A DNA stretch of 64,000 bases from Streptomyces globisporus (GCA_014649555.1 BMTG01000013.1:62001-126000); one strand, 5' to 3'; positions 18,428 through 27,357 are shown, numbered from the stretch's first letter. Program-made: numbers and translations. Notes: generated from the letters alone by a model not told the origin.

Positions 18428-19309
18428 TTACGTCAGTTGGAGTAGTCCGCGCAGAAGATCCCGACTCTCTTCCGGAGCCGGACTCTCCTGAGCGAGAGCC
18501 GCCATCGCCTTTTCGTACTGCGCGACTTCTTCGGGCTTGTCCAGATAGAGCGCGCTCGTCAGCTGCTCCAAATAGACGATGTCCGACAGATCGGATTCCG
18601 GAAAACGCAGCATCGTGAAAGCGCCGCTCTCGCCCGCATGGCCGCCATGACTGAAGGGCATGACCTGGAGCGTGATGTTCGGCTGCTCCGACATATCGAT
18701 CAGATGCCGCAATTGGGCGCGCATGACCTCGCGTTCGCCGTACGGGCGGCGGAGCGCCGCCTCGTCGAGCACGGCGTGGAACGTCGGCGCGCGCTCCGAG
18801 ACGAGGGCCTTCTGACGCTCCAGACGCAGGGCGACGCGGCGGTCGATCTCGGCGGGCGAGGCTCCGCGCATCCCGCGCGAGACGACGGCGTGGGCATACG
18901 CCTCGGTCTGCAACAGCCCGTGGACGAACTGGACTTCATAGATACGGATGAGGGATGCGGCACCCTCCAGGCCGATGTACGTCTGGAACCAGCCGGGCAG
19001 CACATCGCCGTAACTGTGCCACCAGCCCGCCACGTTGGCCTCGCGGGCGAGGCCGAGCAGGGAGTCGCGCTCCGCCTCGTCGGCCACTCCGTAGAGCGTG
19101 AGCAGGTCCTCGACATCCCTGGCCTTGAAGCTCACCCGTCCCAACTCCATGCGGCTGATCTTCGATTCGGAGGCCCGGATCGAGTAGCCGGCCGCCTCAC
19201 GGGTGATACCGCGCGACTCCCGCAGTCTCCTGAGCTGAGAGCCCAGGAGGATGCGCCGCACCACCGATCCACTCGACTCGCCTGCCGACACTGGCCCGAC
19301 CCTCCCCAT
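18428..19309 (-). CDS. XRE-type helix-turn-helix regulator with DUF5753
   Basis: 293-residue regulator of the WhiJ-like class, numerous in Streptomyces. The N-terminal helix-turn-helix (LGSQLRRLRESRGITREAAGYSIRASESKISRMELGRV) is followed by the DUF5753 domain, recognisable by WFQTYIGLEGAASLIRIYEVQFVHGLLQTEAYAHAVV and ITLQVMPFSHGGHAGESGAFTMLRFP. Such proteins are commonly encoded beside a DUF397 protein and an anti-sigma-like ATPase, as here, and several affect development or antibiotic production. ATG 19309 follows AGGGAG. It is divergent from the HATPase gene. Confidence 0.92.
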   Translation of the reverse strand: MGRVGPVSAGESSGSVVRRILLGSQLRRLRESRGITREAAGYSIRASESKISRMELGRVSFKARDVEDLLTLYGVADEAERDSLLGLAREANVAGWWHSYGDVLPGWFQTYIGLEGAASLIRIYEVQFVHGLLQTEAYAHAVVSRGMRGASPAEIDRRVALRLERQKALVSERAPTFHAVLDEAALRRPYGEREVMRAQLRHLIDMSEQPNITLQVMPFSHGGHAGESGAFTMLRFPESDLSDIVYLEQLTSALYLDKPEEVAQYEKAMAALAQESPAPEESRDLLRGLLQLT

Positions 19310-19627
19310 CGATCTCCCTGGCACCGGAGCCCCCCGGAACCCCGACTGCCGGATTCTGCCACCAAAACGCTTCAGCCCGTACTCATTCGATTACGGAAAT
19401 GAGAAGACGTCCGGAAAGCTCCGAAACTGACCCCGGGAAGAAATACCCCGTAACCACCACGGTATCGGGCAGGTCCGGCGCGTGCACGTGCATCTGCCCT
19501 TGCATCTGCTGTGCGCATTCGGAACCATGGTCCCCGCGCACCTGCGTGCTCGTGTTGTGCCGCTGTACCCCCCGCAGTACCGCTACAGGCAGTGCCGCTA
19601 CAGCCGCGAATCCCGGGAGTGCCTCGT
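19310..19627. other. Divergent intergenic region between regulator and HATPase gene
   Basis: 318 bases without a gene. It holds a CTCATT-N10-AATGAG inverted repeat (19382-19403), an A/T-richer patch likely to contain the promoters, and the 31-nt element shared with the DUF397 promoter (19479-19509). No open frame looks real. Confidence 0.6.
19479..19509 (+). promoter_or_regulatory. Shared promoter element, copy 1
   Basis: Begins with a 19-base run (CGCGTGCACGTGCATCTGC) identical to the complement of 20511-20529, then continues with TGCATCTGC. It includes the palindrome TGCACGTGCA and two direct TGCATCTGC repeats 12 bases apart. It ends 118 bases before the HATPase start and faces that gene. 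Confidence 0.65.
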
Positions 19628-20146
19628 ATGGGGACGAATGGATCGACGATGCTCGAGCCGTTACGGCAGGGGCTTCCCCCCACCGACCCCTCAGGGGTTG
19701 CCGGATCGGCCTCGTGCGCCCTGCCCGCGCGTTACGAAGCGGTCGGCGGGGCGCGGAAGTTCACCCGGACCACGCTGGAGCGGTGGGAACTGGGCGACCG
19801 GTTCGACGATGTCGCCCTGGTGGTGTCCGAACTCGTCACCAACGCCCTGCGCCACGCGCTGCCCGACGATCCGCCCCGGGAGTTCCAGGACCCGCCGGTG
19901 CGCCTGCATCTGATGCGGTGGACCTCGCGGCTGGTGTGCGCGGTGCGCGACCCCAGCCGGGAGAGCCCGGTGGCGGGCGAGGCGGCTGATTCCGCCGAAT
20001 CGGGCCGTGGTCTGTTCCTGGTGGAATGTGTCAGCGACAGCTGGGGCTGGCACCCCTCTCCCGTACCGCTCGGAGAACTGCCCTCCGGACCGCTGTTCGG
20101 CAAGGTCGTCTGGGCCCTTTTCCGGCTGCCGGAAAAGACGAAGTAG
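19628..20146 (+). CDS. ATP-binding protein (anti-sigma factor/HATPase, RsbW-like)
   Basis: 172-residue single-domain GHKL ATPase of the RsbW/SpoIIAB type. The N-box is SELVTNALRHAL (residues 67-78) and the G2 region is ESGRGLFLVECVSDSWGW. Such proteins are serine kinases or anti-sigma/anti-anti-sigma switches, and in this gene trio they associate with DUF397 and DUF5753 proteins; no sigma factor lies beside it, so the partner is unknown. ATG 19628 follows GGGAG; a second Met at 19649 (MLEPLRQG) is also plausible. Confidence 0.88.
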   Translation: MGTNGSTMLEPLRQGLPPTDPSGVAGSASCALPARYEAVGGARKFTRTTLERWELGDRFDDVALVVSELVTNALRHALPDDPPREFQDPPVRLHLMRWTSRLVCAVRDPSRESPVAGEAADSAESGRGLFLVECVSDSWGWHPSPVPLGELPSGPLFGKVVWALFRLPEKTK

Positions 20147-20160
20147 GGCTCACGGAAGCC

Positions 20161-20190
20161 CCGGTCCGGTCCCTCATGGGCCGGACCCGG
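20161..20190. terminator. Hairpin between HATPase and DUF397 genes
   Basis: CCGGTCCGG ... CCGGACCCGG with an 11-13 base loop, lying between the two convergent stop codons. Confidence 0.5.
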
Positions 20191-20192
20191 CG

Positions 20193-20435
20193 TCAGGCGC
20201 CTGCCGCGAGATGGTCGAACTCGCCGTCCTTGACGCCCAGCAGCAACGCCTCGATCTCCGCGGGCGTGTAGACGAGGGCGGGACCGTCGGGGTGACGGGA
20301 GTTCCGCATCGCCACATTCCCTCCGGGCAGTCGCGCGAACTCCACGCAGGATCCCTGGGAGTTGCTGTGCCTGCTCTTCTGCCAGACGACTCCGCGGAGC
20401 TCTGTGGCCGCCATGCCGTTGTACACGTGGTGCAC
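20193..20435 (-). CDS. DUF397 domain-containing protein
   Basis: 80-residue protein with the DUF397 core WQKSRHSNSQGSCVEFARLPGG and VRNSRxPDGPALVYTPAEIEALLLGVKDGEFDHL-like C-terminus. DUF397 proteins are small Streptomyces regulators that pair with DUF5753 helix-turn-helix proteins, possibly in a toxin-antitoxin-like or sequestration manner. GTG 20435 (VHHVYNGMAATELRG) has GGGGAG six bases upstream and matches homologues I recall; ATG 20414 is the alternative. Convergent with the HATPase gene. Confidence 0.88.
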   Translation of the reverse strand: MHHVYNGMAATELRGVVWQKSRHSNSQGSCVEFARLPGGNVAMRNSRHPDGPALVYTPAEIEALLLGVKDGEFDHLAAGA

Positions 20436-20498
20436 AGGACGCTCCCCGAGTTGCAAGGTGCAAGTGTCAACTAGCTCGGATCATAGCTCTGTTCATAT

Positions 20499-20529
20499 GC
20501 CAATGCATGAGCAGATGCACGTGCACGCG
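20499..20529 (-). promoter_or_regulatory. Shared promoter element, copy 2
   Basis: On the minus strand this reads the same 19-base run as copy 1 and then TGCATTGGC; 27 of 31 positions agree overall. It ends 64 bases upstream of the DUF397 start, in the same orientation relative to its gene as copy 1. Confidence 0.65.
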
Positions 20530-20655
20530 GGGTGTTCCTTTGATTACAAGACGAACGGCGTGCCTATTTCGCTCCCGCTTACCGGAGTTGATCGTCACGG
20601 ACCTTGGTAACGTGGCGCGGTCTTTCGACCGGAAAACACCAAGGGGGAACTCCAC

Positions 20656-21171
20656 GTGACCAGGTCTCTACGCACCGGCGCCGTCGCGGTGGCCGCGCTG
20701 GCCGCATCGTTCGCGCTGACCGCGTGCGGCAGCGACGACCCGAAGAAGGACTCCGGCGCGGACGCGTCGGCGAGCGCGACGCCCGGCGCCGGTGGCGGCG
20801 AGGACTCCGGGGAGTCCGGCGGGAGCGCCGTCGACGCCGCCGCGTTGGAGGGCACCTGGGTGGGGCTGACGGACGGCAAGAACGTCACCGTGTCCATCGC
20901 CTCCCGCAAGGTCGCCCTCGTCGCCGACCAGTCCGTGTGCCAGGGCGATGTGAAGGACATGGGCGGCGAGCCGATGCTCGCGCTGAAGTGCACCGACGGC
21001 GGCACCGAGCGCACGATGGGCGCGATCGACTCCGTCGACGGCTCCAAGCTGGTCGTCTCGTGGGACGGCGGCGCCAAGGACACCCTCGCGAAGGCGGAGG
21101 CGGGCAAGCTGCCGAGCGGCATGCCCTCGCTGCCCGACCTGGGGGACCTGCCCGAGGTGCCCGCGCCGTAA
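20656..21171 (+). CDS. Secreted lipoprotein, unknown function
   Basis: 171 residues. A lipoprotein signal (basic start, hydrophobic stretch, lipobox LTAC with Cys near residue 24) predicts an outer-surface membrane-anchored protein. A Ser/Gly/Asp-rich linker (to about residue 55) precedes a small domain starting EGTWVGLTDGKNVTVSI that looks like a beta-rich fold with one Cys pair (SVCQGD ... LKCTDG). No family is recognised. AAGGGGGA lies upstream of GTG 20656. It is divergent from the DUF397 gene. Confidence 0.8.
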   Translation: MTRSLRTGAVAVAALAASFALTACGSDDPKKDSGADASASATPGAGGGEDSGESGGSAVDAAALEGTWVGLTDGKNVTVSIASRKVALVADQSVCQGDVKDMGGEPMLALKCTDGGTERTMGAIDSVDGSKLVVSWDGGAKDTLAKAEAGKLPSGMPSLPDLGDLPEVPAP

Positions 21172-21174
21172 GGC

Positions 21175-21198
21175 CGCCGCGGCCCGAGGCCCGCGGCG
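21175..21198. terminator. GC hairpin after the lipoprotein gene
   Basis: CGCCGCGG, 8-base loop, CCGCGGCG, directly after the lipoprotein stop and before the convergent FUSC gene. Confidence 0.5.
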
Positions 21199-21234
21199 TG
21201 AAGCCACGCGCCGTGAGGCCGCCGCCGCGGGCGC

Positions 21235-23361
21235 TCAGCTGTCGGCGAGGACGCTGCTGACGCGGGTGGAGCCGCCGCGCTCGTCCAGGGCGCGGGTGAA
21301 CTCCTCCAGCGCGTCCAGCAACAGTGCCGCGCCCCGGCGCACCACCGGGTCACCGACCGGTGTCGTGCCGTCGTCCGTCGGGGTGGGCATGTCCCAGTGG
21401 GCCACCGCGTCCACCACCGGCTGCCAGTCGGGCAGCCGCCGCTCCCGTACCGCCTTGGCGCCCTTCTCGGTGGCCCGGCGCAACGCCTCGGCCAGCTGGG
21501 CCGCGCCGGGCACCGGGTCGGCCGACCCGGCCGGCAGATGGGCCTCCAGGACCATCGCGGACCGGCCCAGCTGGGCCAGCGCGTGCTGGGCGTCGGTGGC
21601 GGCGGCCCGGGAGATGCCCCGGTGGCGTACGGGTTCGTGCTGGGCGGTCGCCAGCGCCTCCTGCCACGCGACACGGGCCTCCCGGGTGGCGATCAGCGCC
21701 TCCCGGACGTCCTCGTCGTCCCGGGACGCGGGGTCGGCGTACCGGTCGACGACCGTGGCCGCGTACCGGCCGTCCGCCACCAGCCACTCGGCCAGCCGGT
21801 TGCGCAGCCGCGGGGTCTCCCAGGCCGGGTAGAGGGCGTACGCGGCCATCGCGAGGAGTCCGCCGACGAGGGTCAGCACGATGCGTTCGGTGACGGTCTG
21901 GGACCAGTCGTCGCCGGCCATGCCGAGCAGGAAGACGACGTACGCGGCGACGCAGACCTGGCCGACCGCGTAGCCGGTGCCCATCAGCAGGTACATCAGC
22001 CCGGCGCAGATCACCGCGAGGAGCGCGGAGAGCCGGGCGTCGGGGTGGGCGGTCTGCACGATCGCGGTGGCGAGCCCGACCCCGACCAGGGTGCCGCCGA
22101 AGCGTCCGGCGGAGCGGGCGTACGTCTGTGAGAAGTCGGGCCGCATCACCATGACGGCGGTCATCGGTGCCCAGTAGCCGTGGCCGAGCGGGACCGCCTC
22201 GCCCACGAAGTAGCCGGAGACGGCGACGACCGCGACCCGGATCGCGTGGCGCAGGATCGGCGAGCCGTGGTGCATCTCGCGGCGCATCGCGGCCAGCACC
22301 ACCGGGACCAGCTTCAGCAGCGAGGGCCGGTGCCGGGTGTCCGGGGCGAGGTCGGTGGGGATCCCGCTGTCGGTGCCGGTGCCCTCCGCGATCTCCAGGA
22401 CGTCGTCGAGCAGGGCCGAGAGCCGGTCGGCGGCGCGGCGGGCGGGGCCGACGAGGATCACGTCGTTGTCGGGGGTCTTCAGGACGCCCAGGTCGGTGGC
22501 GGAGAGGTGGACGGGTTCGCCGTACCGGACGGCCCGCGCGGCGGCGTCCAGGACCGATCCGGCCGCGCCCAGCAGCTCGTTCACCCAGAGCCGCTCCAGG
22601 CCGTCGCCGGGCACCCCCATCGCCGGGTCCGCCAGCGAGGCCAGCACCGGGCGCAGCCGCTCGGCCACCCCCCGGGCCCCGCGCAGTTCGGCGGGGCGGC
22701 GGCGGGCCTCGCGCGGGGTGACGGCGGCGGCGCTGCGGGCGGTCATCAGCGGCAGCGGGTCGAAGGGGGCCACCGGGTCGTGGCGCAGCCGGCGGGCGTA
22801 GTCGGCCTCGGCGGCCAGGGCGTCGGCGAGCGCGTCGCGCTGGGCGCCCCATCTGCGGACCGGGAAGAGGACGATCAGCGCGGCCTGCACGAGGCCGCCG
22901 ACGGCGATCATCCCCGCGTGGGCGGCGGCGTCCACGACCGAGGTGGGCAGGGTGATCGTCACCAGCATGATCGCGACGTTGGACGCGGCGATGATGCCCG
23001 CCGTGGGGCCCGCCGCCCAGGCGAGCCCGGCGAGGAAGGTCCAGAGGCCGAGCAGGCAGAGGAAGAGCACGACGTGCGCGCCGCTGACGTACCCGACGAA
23101 CGTCGAGACGGCGAGGCTCGCCCCGGAGACCAGGGCGAGGACGGGGCGCGGGCGCCAGCTGCGCTGGAAGGTGGCGATGGCCGCCTGGAACGCGCCGAAC
23201 GCGGAGCTCGCCGCGATCTCCGGACCGAACAGCAGGAGGCTGACGCCGACGACGAGGGCGAGTCCGGCCGCACCGCGCAAGGCGATGAGGGGTTCCAGTT
23301 TCTGCCGCTCGATCTCCAGCCCCGAGCGGGCGGTCTCCTTCAGCGCCCGGAGCCAGCTCAT
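21235..23361 (-). CDS. FUSC family inner-membrane exporter-like protein
   Basis: 708-residue protein with two blocks of about six membrane segments (residues 25-170 and 375-510) separated by a soluble domain and followed by a long soluble tail. This is the aromatic-acid-exporter/FUSC (YccS/AaeB-like) architecture. The second block contains GHGYWAPMTAVMVMRPDFSQTYARSAGRFGGTLVGV, the conserved FUSC signature (WAxMTA...RP). Relatives export aromatic carboxylates or fusaric acid; substrate here is unknown. It is downstream of the DUF2786 gene on the same strand by 38 bases and probably cotranscribed. Confidence 0.88.
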   Translation of the reverse strand: MSWLRALKETARSGLEIERQKLEPLIALRGAAGLALVVGVSLLLFGPEIAASSAFGAFQAAIATFQRSWRPRPVLALVSGASLAVSTFVGYVSGAHVVLFLCLLGLWTFLAGLAWAAGPTAGIIAASNVAIMLVTITLPTSVVDAAAHAGMIAVGGLVQAALIVLFPVRRWGAQRDALADALAAEADYARRLRHDPVAPFDPLPLMTARSAAAVTPREARRRPAELRGARGVAERLRPVLASLADPAMGVPGDGLERLWVNELLGAAGSVLDAAARAVRYGEPVHLSATDLGVLKTPDNDVILVGPARRAADRLSALLDDVLEIAEGTGTDSGIPTDLAPDTRHRPSLLKLVPVVLAAMRREMHHGSPILRHAIRVAVVAVSGYFVGEAVPLGHGYWAPMTAVMVMRPDFSQTYARSAGRFGGTLVGVGLATAIVQTAHPDARLSALLAVICAGLMYLLMGTGYAVGQVCVAAYVVFLLGMAGDDWSQTVTERIVLTLVGGLLAMAAYALYPAWETPRLRNRLAEWLVADGRYAATVVDRYADPASRDDEDVREALIATREARVAWQEALATAQHEPVRHRGISRAAATDAQHALAQLGRSAMVLEAHLPAGSADPVPGAAQLAEALRRATEKGAKAVRERRLPDWQPVVDAVAHWDMPTPTDDGTTPVGDPVVRRGAALLLDALEEFTRALDERGGSTRVSSVLADS

Positions 23362-23399
23362 GGGCCGAGCCTAACGGTGCAATCCTGGACAAGCTCGAC

Positions 23400-24578
23400 T
23401 TACGCCGTGATTTCTCCGTCGGGTCGGTGGGACGTCCCGCCCATGCGGGCCCGGTCTGCGGCCTCGGTGCCGTGCGTCCAGCCCGCCAGGTCGGAGACCC
23501 CGCGGAGCCGGGTGGTCGTGGTCCTCGGGAACATCCGCTCGGCGGTGTCGGCGACCGCGACGTCCCGGGCGGCGAGGACGGGAAGCAGTCCGCCGCCCGC
23601 TCCTGCCGTGCCGGCACCGGTGTCCGCTTCCGCCGTGATCCGCTCGGCGTCGGCGGTCAGCCGCCGGCCGAGGCGCTGGGCGTACCCCATCCAGAACGCC
23701 TGCCGGAAGGTCTTGGTCCGCTTACGGCCGCCGGCGCGCTGTCCGGCCTCCGCCCGGGTCATCGCCGTCGTCCCCTGGACGAGCAGCGAGGTGAACAGCA
23801 GCTCGACCGCCTCCAGGTCCGCATCGAAGCCGACGGCCGTGGAGAAGCCCAGGTCCTCGTTCCACACGGCCCGGCAGCGGTTCGCGGAGGCGACGGCGTC
23901 CAGCAGGACCGCCTTGGCGCTCTCGTACGGGGGCTCCACCCCGATCCGGCAGGCCCCCGGCGTCTCGCGGCTCTGCGTCCGAGCGGCGAGGAGGGCCTCG
24001 TCGATGGTGTGCCGGGCCATCAGCTCCTGCGCCTTGGTGGTCAGCGCCTCGGCCTCCTCCGGAAAGCCGGTCGCCTCGGCCTTCGCCAGCAGCGCCCGGA
24101 TCCGGGTGAGCACGCGGGGCTCGTCGGCGGCGGGCGGCCGGTGCAGGTGGTCGGCGGCGGTGCCGGGGGGCGGTCCCACGGGCTCGATGGCGGGCAGCCG
24201 CAGCAGCACCCGGTAGAGCTCCAGCAGATCGGCGGCGTACGAGAACCGGTCGGGCCGGTTGCGCTCCACGGGCGGCGGAAGCTCGGCGAGCTGCTGCCGC
24301 CAGCGGGGCGGCAGCTGCGTGTACCGCGCGGTCTCGGCGGCGATCAGGGTCCCGGCCAGCGCCGCCCGCCGCTCGTCCAGCTCCCGGCGGACGAACCGGA
24401 CCAGATCGGCGGGGTGCCAGCCCCGCTCCCACGCCCGCCCCACGAACTCCTCGCCGCGCCGGTGCGCCTCGTCGTCGGCGTCCGGGGCGGCGGCGAGCAG
24501 GGAGGCGCCGGTGTCCAGGGCGGCGTCGCCCTCCGCGTAGAGGGCCGCCGCGCACGCCCGGTCGATCACGGATTCCAT
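23400..24578 (-). CDS. DUF2786 domain-containing protein
   Basis: 392 residues. A DUF2786 domain is seen in the middle (RVLTRIRALLAKAEATGFPEEAEALTTKAQELMARHTIDEALL), a short helical module of unknown role found in actinobacteria and phages; the C-terminal half resembles DUF7168-type partners. ATG 24578 (MESVIDRA) has TACCCT seven bases upstream and no ribosome site, suggesting a leaderless message; the longer frame to 24638 overlaps the divergent polymerase gene. Confidence 0.82.
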   Translation of the reverse strand: MESVIDRACAAALYAEGDAALDTGASLLAAAPDADDEAHRRGEEFVGRAWERGWHPADLVRFVRRELDERRAALAGTLIAAETARYTQLPPRWRQQLAELPPPVERNRPDRFSYAADLLELYRVLLRLPAIEPVGPPPGTAADHLHRPPAADEPRVLTRIRALLAKAEATGFPEEAEALTTKAQELMARHTIDEALLAARTQSRETPGACRIGVEPPYESAKAVLLDAVASANRCRAVWNEDLGFSTAVGFDADLEAVELLFTSLLVQGTTAMTRAEAGQRAGGRKRTKTFRQAFWMGYAQRLGRRLTADAERITAEADTGAGTAGAGGGLLPVLAARDVAVADTAERMFPRTTTTRLRGVSDLAGWTHGTEAADRARMGGTSHRPDGEITA

Positions 24579-24640
24579 CCGGCCAAGGGTAGGCGCGCGG
24601 CTCCCGGGCGTTGTCAGTGGCGGGTGCCAGACTCGCACCC

Positions 24641-26335
24641 ATGACCGAACGGTGGGCGGTGGCCGCTGCGGACGGGGGCGGGGCGCTGCTCGCGCCGCTC
24701 GCCCGCGACGGCACGCCCGCCGGCCCCGTCGTCGCCGAGCCCGACCTCGTCGAGGCGGTCCGCTCCCGCCCCGACGTGGTGCGCTGGGTCTGGCGGTCGA
24801 CCGCCGCGGTCCACCCCCGGCTGCTCGCCGCCGGGGTCCGGGTCGAGCGGTGCTACGACATCGAGTGCGCCGAACTGCTGCTGCTCGGGCACGCCGGACG
24901 GCTCGGCGAGCCCCGGTCGGCCGCCGCCGCGCTGGCCCGCCTCGACAACGGGCCGGTGCCGCCCGATCCGCCCGCCCGGTCCGCCGAACCGGGCGCGCAG
25001 TCCTCCCTCTTCGAGGCGTCGTCGGGGACCGACGTGCCGTTCGAGGGGCTCCTGCGGGTCTACGCGGACCAGCTGCGCCGCCATGACACGGCGGAGCACC
25101 CGGACCGGATGCGGCTGCTGACCGCGTCGGAGTCGGCGGGGATGCTCGTGGCCGCCGAGATGCACCGGGCCGGGCTGCCCTGGCGCGCCGACGTCCACCG
25201 GGAGCTGCTGAACGGCCTGCTGGGCGAGCGGTACGCGGGCGGCGGCGAGCCCCGCAGACTCGCCGAGCTGGCGGACGAGGTCTCGGCCGCGTTCGGCAGA
25301 CGGGTCCGCCCGGACCTGCCCGCCGATGTGGTGAAGGCGTTCGCGCAGGCCGGGATCCGGGTGAAGTCGACCCGGCGGTGGGAGCTGGAGGAGGTGGACC
25401 ATCCGGCGGTCGAGCCGCTGATCGCGTACAAGAAGCTGTACCGGATCTGGACCGCGCACGGCTGGTCCTGGCTCCAGGACTGGGTGCGCGAGGGCCGCTT
25501 CCGCCCGGAGTACCAGCCGGGCGGCACGGTCAGCGGCCGCTGGACGACCAACGGCGGCGGGGCGCTCCAGATCCCCAAGGTGATCCGGCAGGCCGTCGTC
25601 GCCGATCCGGGGTGGCGGCTCGTCGTCGCGGACGCCGACCAGATGGAGCCCCGGGTGCTGGCGGCGATCTCCCGCGACCGGGGGCTGATGGAGGTGGCCG
25701 GGCATGACGGCGACCTCTACAAGGCCCTGTCCGACCGGGCGTTCTCCGGCGACCGCGAGCACGCCAAGCTGGCGCTGCTCGGCGCGGTCTACGGCCAGAC
25801 CTCCGGGGACGGGCTGAAGAACCTGGCCGCGCTGCGCCGCCGCTTCCCGCAGGCCGTCGCGTATGTCGACGACGCGGCACGGGCCGGCGAGGAGGGCCGC
25901 GTGGTGCGGACCTGGCTGGGCCGCACCAGCCCCCCGGTCGTCTCGGCGGGCCAGGACGAGGAGGCGGGCATCCCCCAGGAGGACCCCGGGGGCTCCGGTG
26001 AAGCGCCCGGGCCCGGGTCCGCGTCGGGCGGCGGCACGGCCCGGGCCCGGGGGCGCTTCACGCGCAACTTCGTGGTGCAGGGCAGCGCGGCCGACTGGGC
26101 GCTGCTGCTCCTGGCCGGGCTGCGCCGGACGCTCTTCGAGCAGGGGCTGCGGGCGCAGCTGGTGTTCTTCCAGCACGACGAGGTGATCGTGCACTGCCCG
26201 GCCGAGGAGAGCGCCGCCGTCGCCGAGGCGATCCGCGCGGCGGGCGAGCTGGCCGGACGGACCGCTTTCGGGGAGACGCCGGTGCGCTTCCCCTTCACGA
26301 CGGCGGTGGTGGAGCGGTACGCGGACGCGAAGTGA
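24641..26335 (+). CDS. PolA-family DNA polymerase (annotated elsewhere as bifunctional 3'-5' exonuclease/polymerase)
   Basis: 564-residue family A polymerase, distinct from the larger Pol I. Motif A is DADQMEPRVLA (Asp331), motif B is AKLALLGAVYGQTSGDGL and motif C is QHDEVIVHCP (Asp513-Glu514). The N-terminal 180 residues sit where the exonuclease fold belongs but I cannot find the full set of acidic exonuclease residues, so proofreading is doubtful. There is no 5'-3' exonuclease domain. A Pro/Gly/Glu-rich insertion (EDPGGSGEAPGPGSASGG) lies between motifs B and C. Role is probably repair or damage tolerance. Divergent from the DUF2786 gene. Confidence 0.9.
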   Translation: MTERWAVAAADGGGALLAPLARDGTPAGPVVAEPDLVEAVRSRPDVVRWVWRSTAAVHPRLLAAGVRVERCYDIECAELLLLGHAGRLGEPRSAAAALARLDNGPVPPDPPARSAEPGAQSSLFEASSGTDVPFEGLLRVYADQLRRHDTAEHPDRMRLLTASESAGMLVAAEMHRAGLPWRADVHRELLNGLLGERYAGGGEPRRLAELADEVSAAFGRRVRPDLPADVVKAFAQAGIRVKSTRRWELEEVDHPAVEPLIAYKKLYRIWTAHGWSWLQDWVREGRFRPEYQPGGTVSGRWTTNGGGALQIPKVIRQAVVADPGWRLVVADADQMEPRVLAAISRDRGLMEVAGHDGDLYKALSDRAFSGDREHAKLALLGAVYGQTSGDGLKNLAALRRRFPQAVAYVDDAARAGEEGRVVRTWLGRTSPPVVSAGQDEEAGIPQEDPGGSGEAPGPGSASGGGTARARGRFTRNFVVQGSAADWALLLLAGLRRTLFEQGLRAQLVFFQHDEVIVHCPAEESAAVAEAIRAAGELAGRTAFGETPVRFPFTTAVVERYADAK

Positions 26336-26362
26336 CAGCCGGGAAGCCCCCCGGCATGCGGC

Positions 26363-27277
26363 CTACCGCTGCTGGAGCTTCGGCCACTCCGGGCTGATGA
26401 CCAGGGCGGTGAGCTGGTCCATGGTGAGCGCGGGCGCCTTGCGGGTGGCGGCGCTCGACTGCTCGCCGGAGTTGAAGGCCGAGACGACGACCCGCATACC
26501 GTCCGGGCGCATGCTGTCGGCCGTCCACATGACGACCCCCGCGCCGCCCTTCTCGCCGGGCTTCTTCGAGGTGGCGAGCAGGGTGCCGTCGGGCAGGGTG
26601 GTCGCGTCGCCGTACAGCTGGTGGGCGACGTCCCGCATGTCCTGCTGCACATTGATCTGCACGAGGGAACGGCCCTTGCCGTCGTTCACGACGACCGAGG
26701 CGAACTCGCCTCCGCTGTCCGTCACGTCCGTCGCGGTCAGCCCCTCGGGCAGCAGCGCCCGGAAGGTGGGCATCAGCAGCGTGTGGTCGAGCGGCGGGGC
26801 CGGCTCCCCGGCGTCATGCGTTCCGCGTGAGGTGGGGTCCGGCGAGGGCTCACCGGTCCCCGTACCCGCCGTGGGGGTGGCGGTGGCGGTGGCGCCGTCC
26901 GTCGGCGCGTCCGAGGGCGAGGGGGCGACCGTCGCGGCCTCCTCGGGCGTGGCCGACGGCGTGGGCGTGGCAGCGTCCGTGGCGGTCTCCGCCGTGGGCG
27001 TCGCCGTCTGTCCGACCGGTCCGCTGCTCGCGACGTTCACCCCGTCGCCGGACGTACCCAACTGGCCGGTGGCGAAAGTGATTCCGCCGCCGACGAGGGC
27101 CAGGGTCAGCACGCTTCCGGCCACGGCGGCGACCCGGCGGCGGCGCACGGTGCGCCGCCCCTGTTTCAGCGCGCCGTCCACCAGGGCGGTGCGGCCGGAC
27201 AGTTCGAAGGTCTCTCCGGTGCGGCGCAGTTCCGTACCGAGGCTGTCCTCGAACGGCAGCTCGTCTTCGCTGGGCAT
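26363..27277 (-). CDS. Single-pass membrane protein paired with a SigE-family sigma factor
   Basis: 304 residues: an acidic cytoplasmic N-terminus (MPSEDELPFEDSLGTELRRTGETFELSGRTALVDGALKQGRRTVRRRR), one membrane segment (AAVAGSVLTLALVGGGITFATG), a Thr/Pro/Ala/Ser-rich extracellular linker of about 90 residues, and a C-terminal domain with no recognised family. It is encoded 80 bases downstream of a sigma factor gene on the same strand, as anti-sigma factors often are, but no zinc-binding HxxxCxxC motif is present, so an anti-sigma role is only inferred from position and topology. Confidence 0.8.
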   Translation of the reverse strand: MPSEDELPFEDSLGTELRRTGETFELSGRTALVDGALKQGRRTVRRRRVAAVAGSVLTLALVGGGITFATGQLGTSGDGVNVASSGPVGQTATPTAETATDAATPTPSATPEEAATVAPSPSDAPTDGATATATPTAGTGTGEPSPDPTSRGTHDAGEPAPPLDHTLLMPTFRALLPEGLTATDVTDSGGEFASVVVNDGKGRSLVQINVQQDMRDVAHQLYGDATTLPDGTLLATSKKPGEKGGAGVVMWTADSMRPDGMRVVVSAFNSGEQSSAATRKAPALTMDQLTALVISPEWPKLQQR

Positions 27278-27357
27278 GGGGAACCACCACTTCTCGTATC
27301 GGATTGCTCGACAGTTTCGACGGCCCTCGGGGCCCGGGTGCAAGGAGTGCTTGTACG

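Noticed and set aside
24614-26194. Minus-strand open frame opposite the polymerase gene
   Set aside because: No domain content; the + strand has all polymerase motifs.
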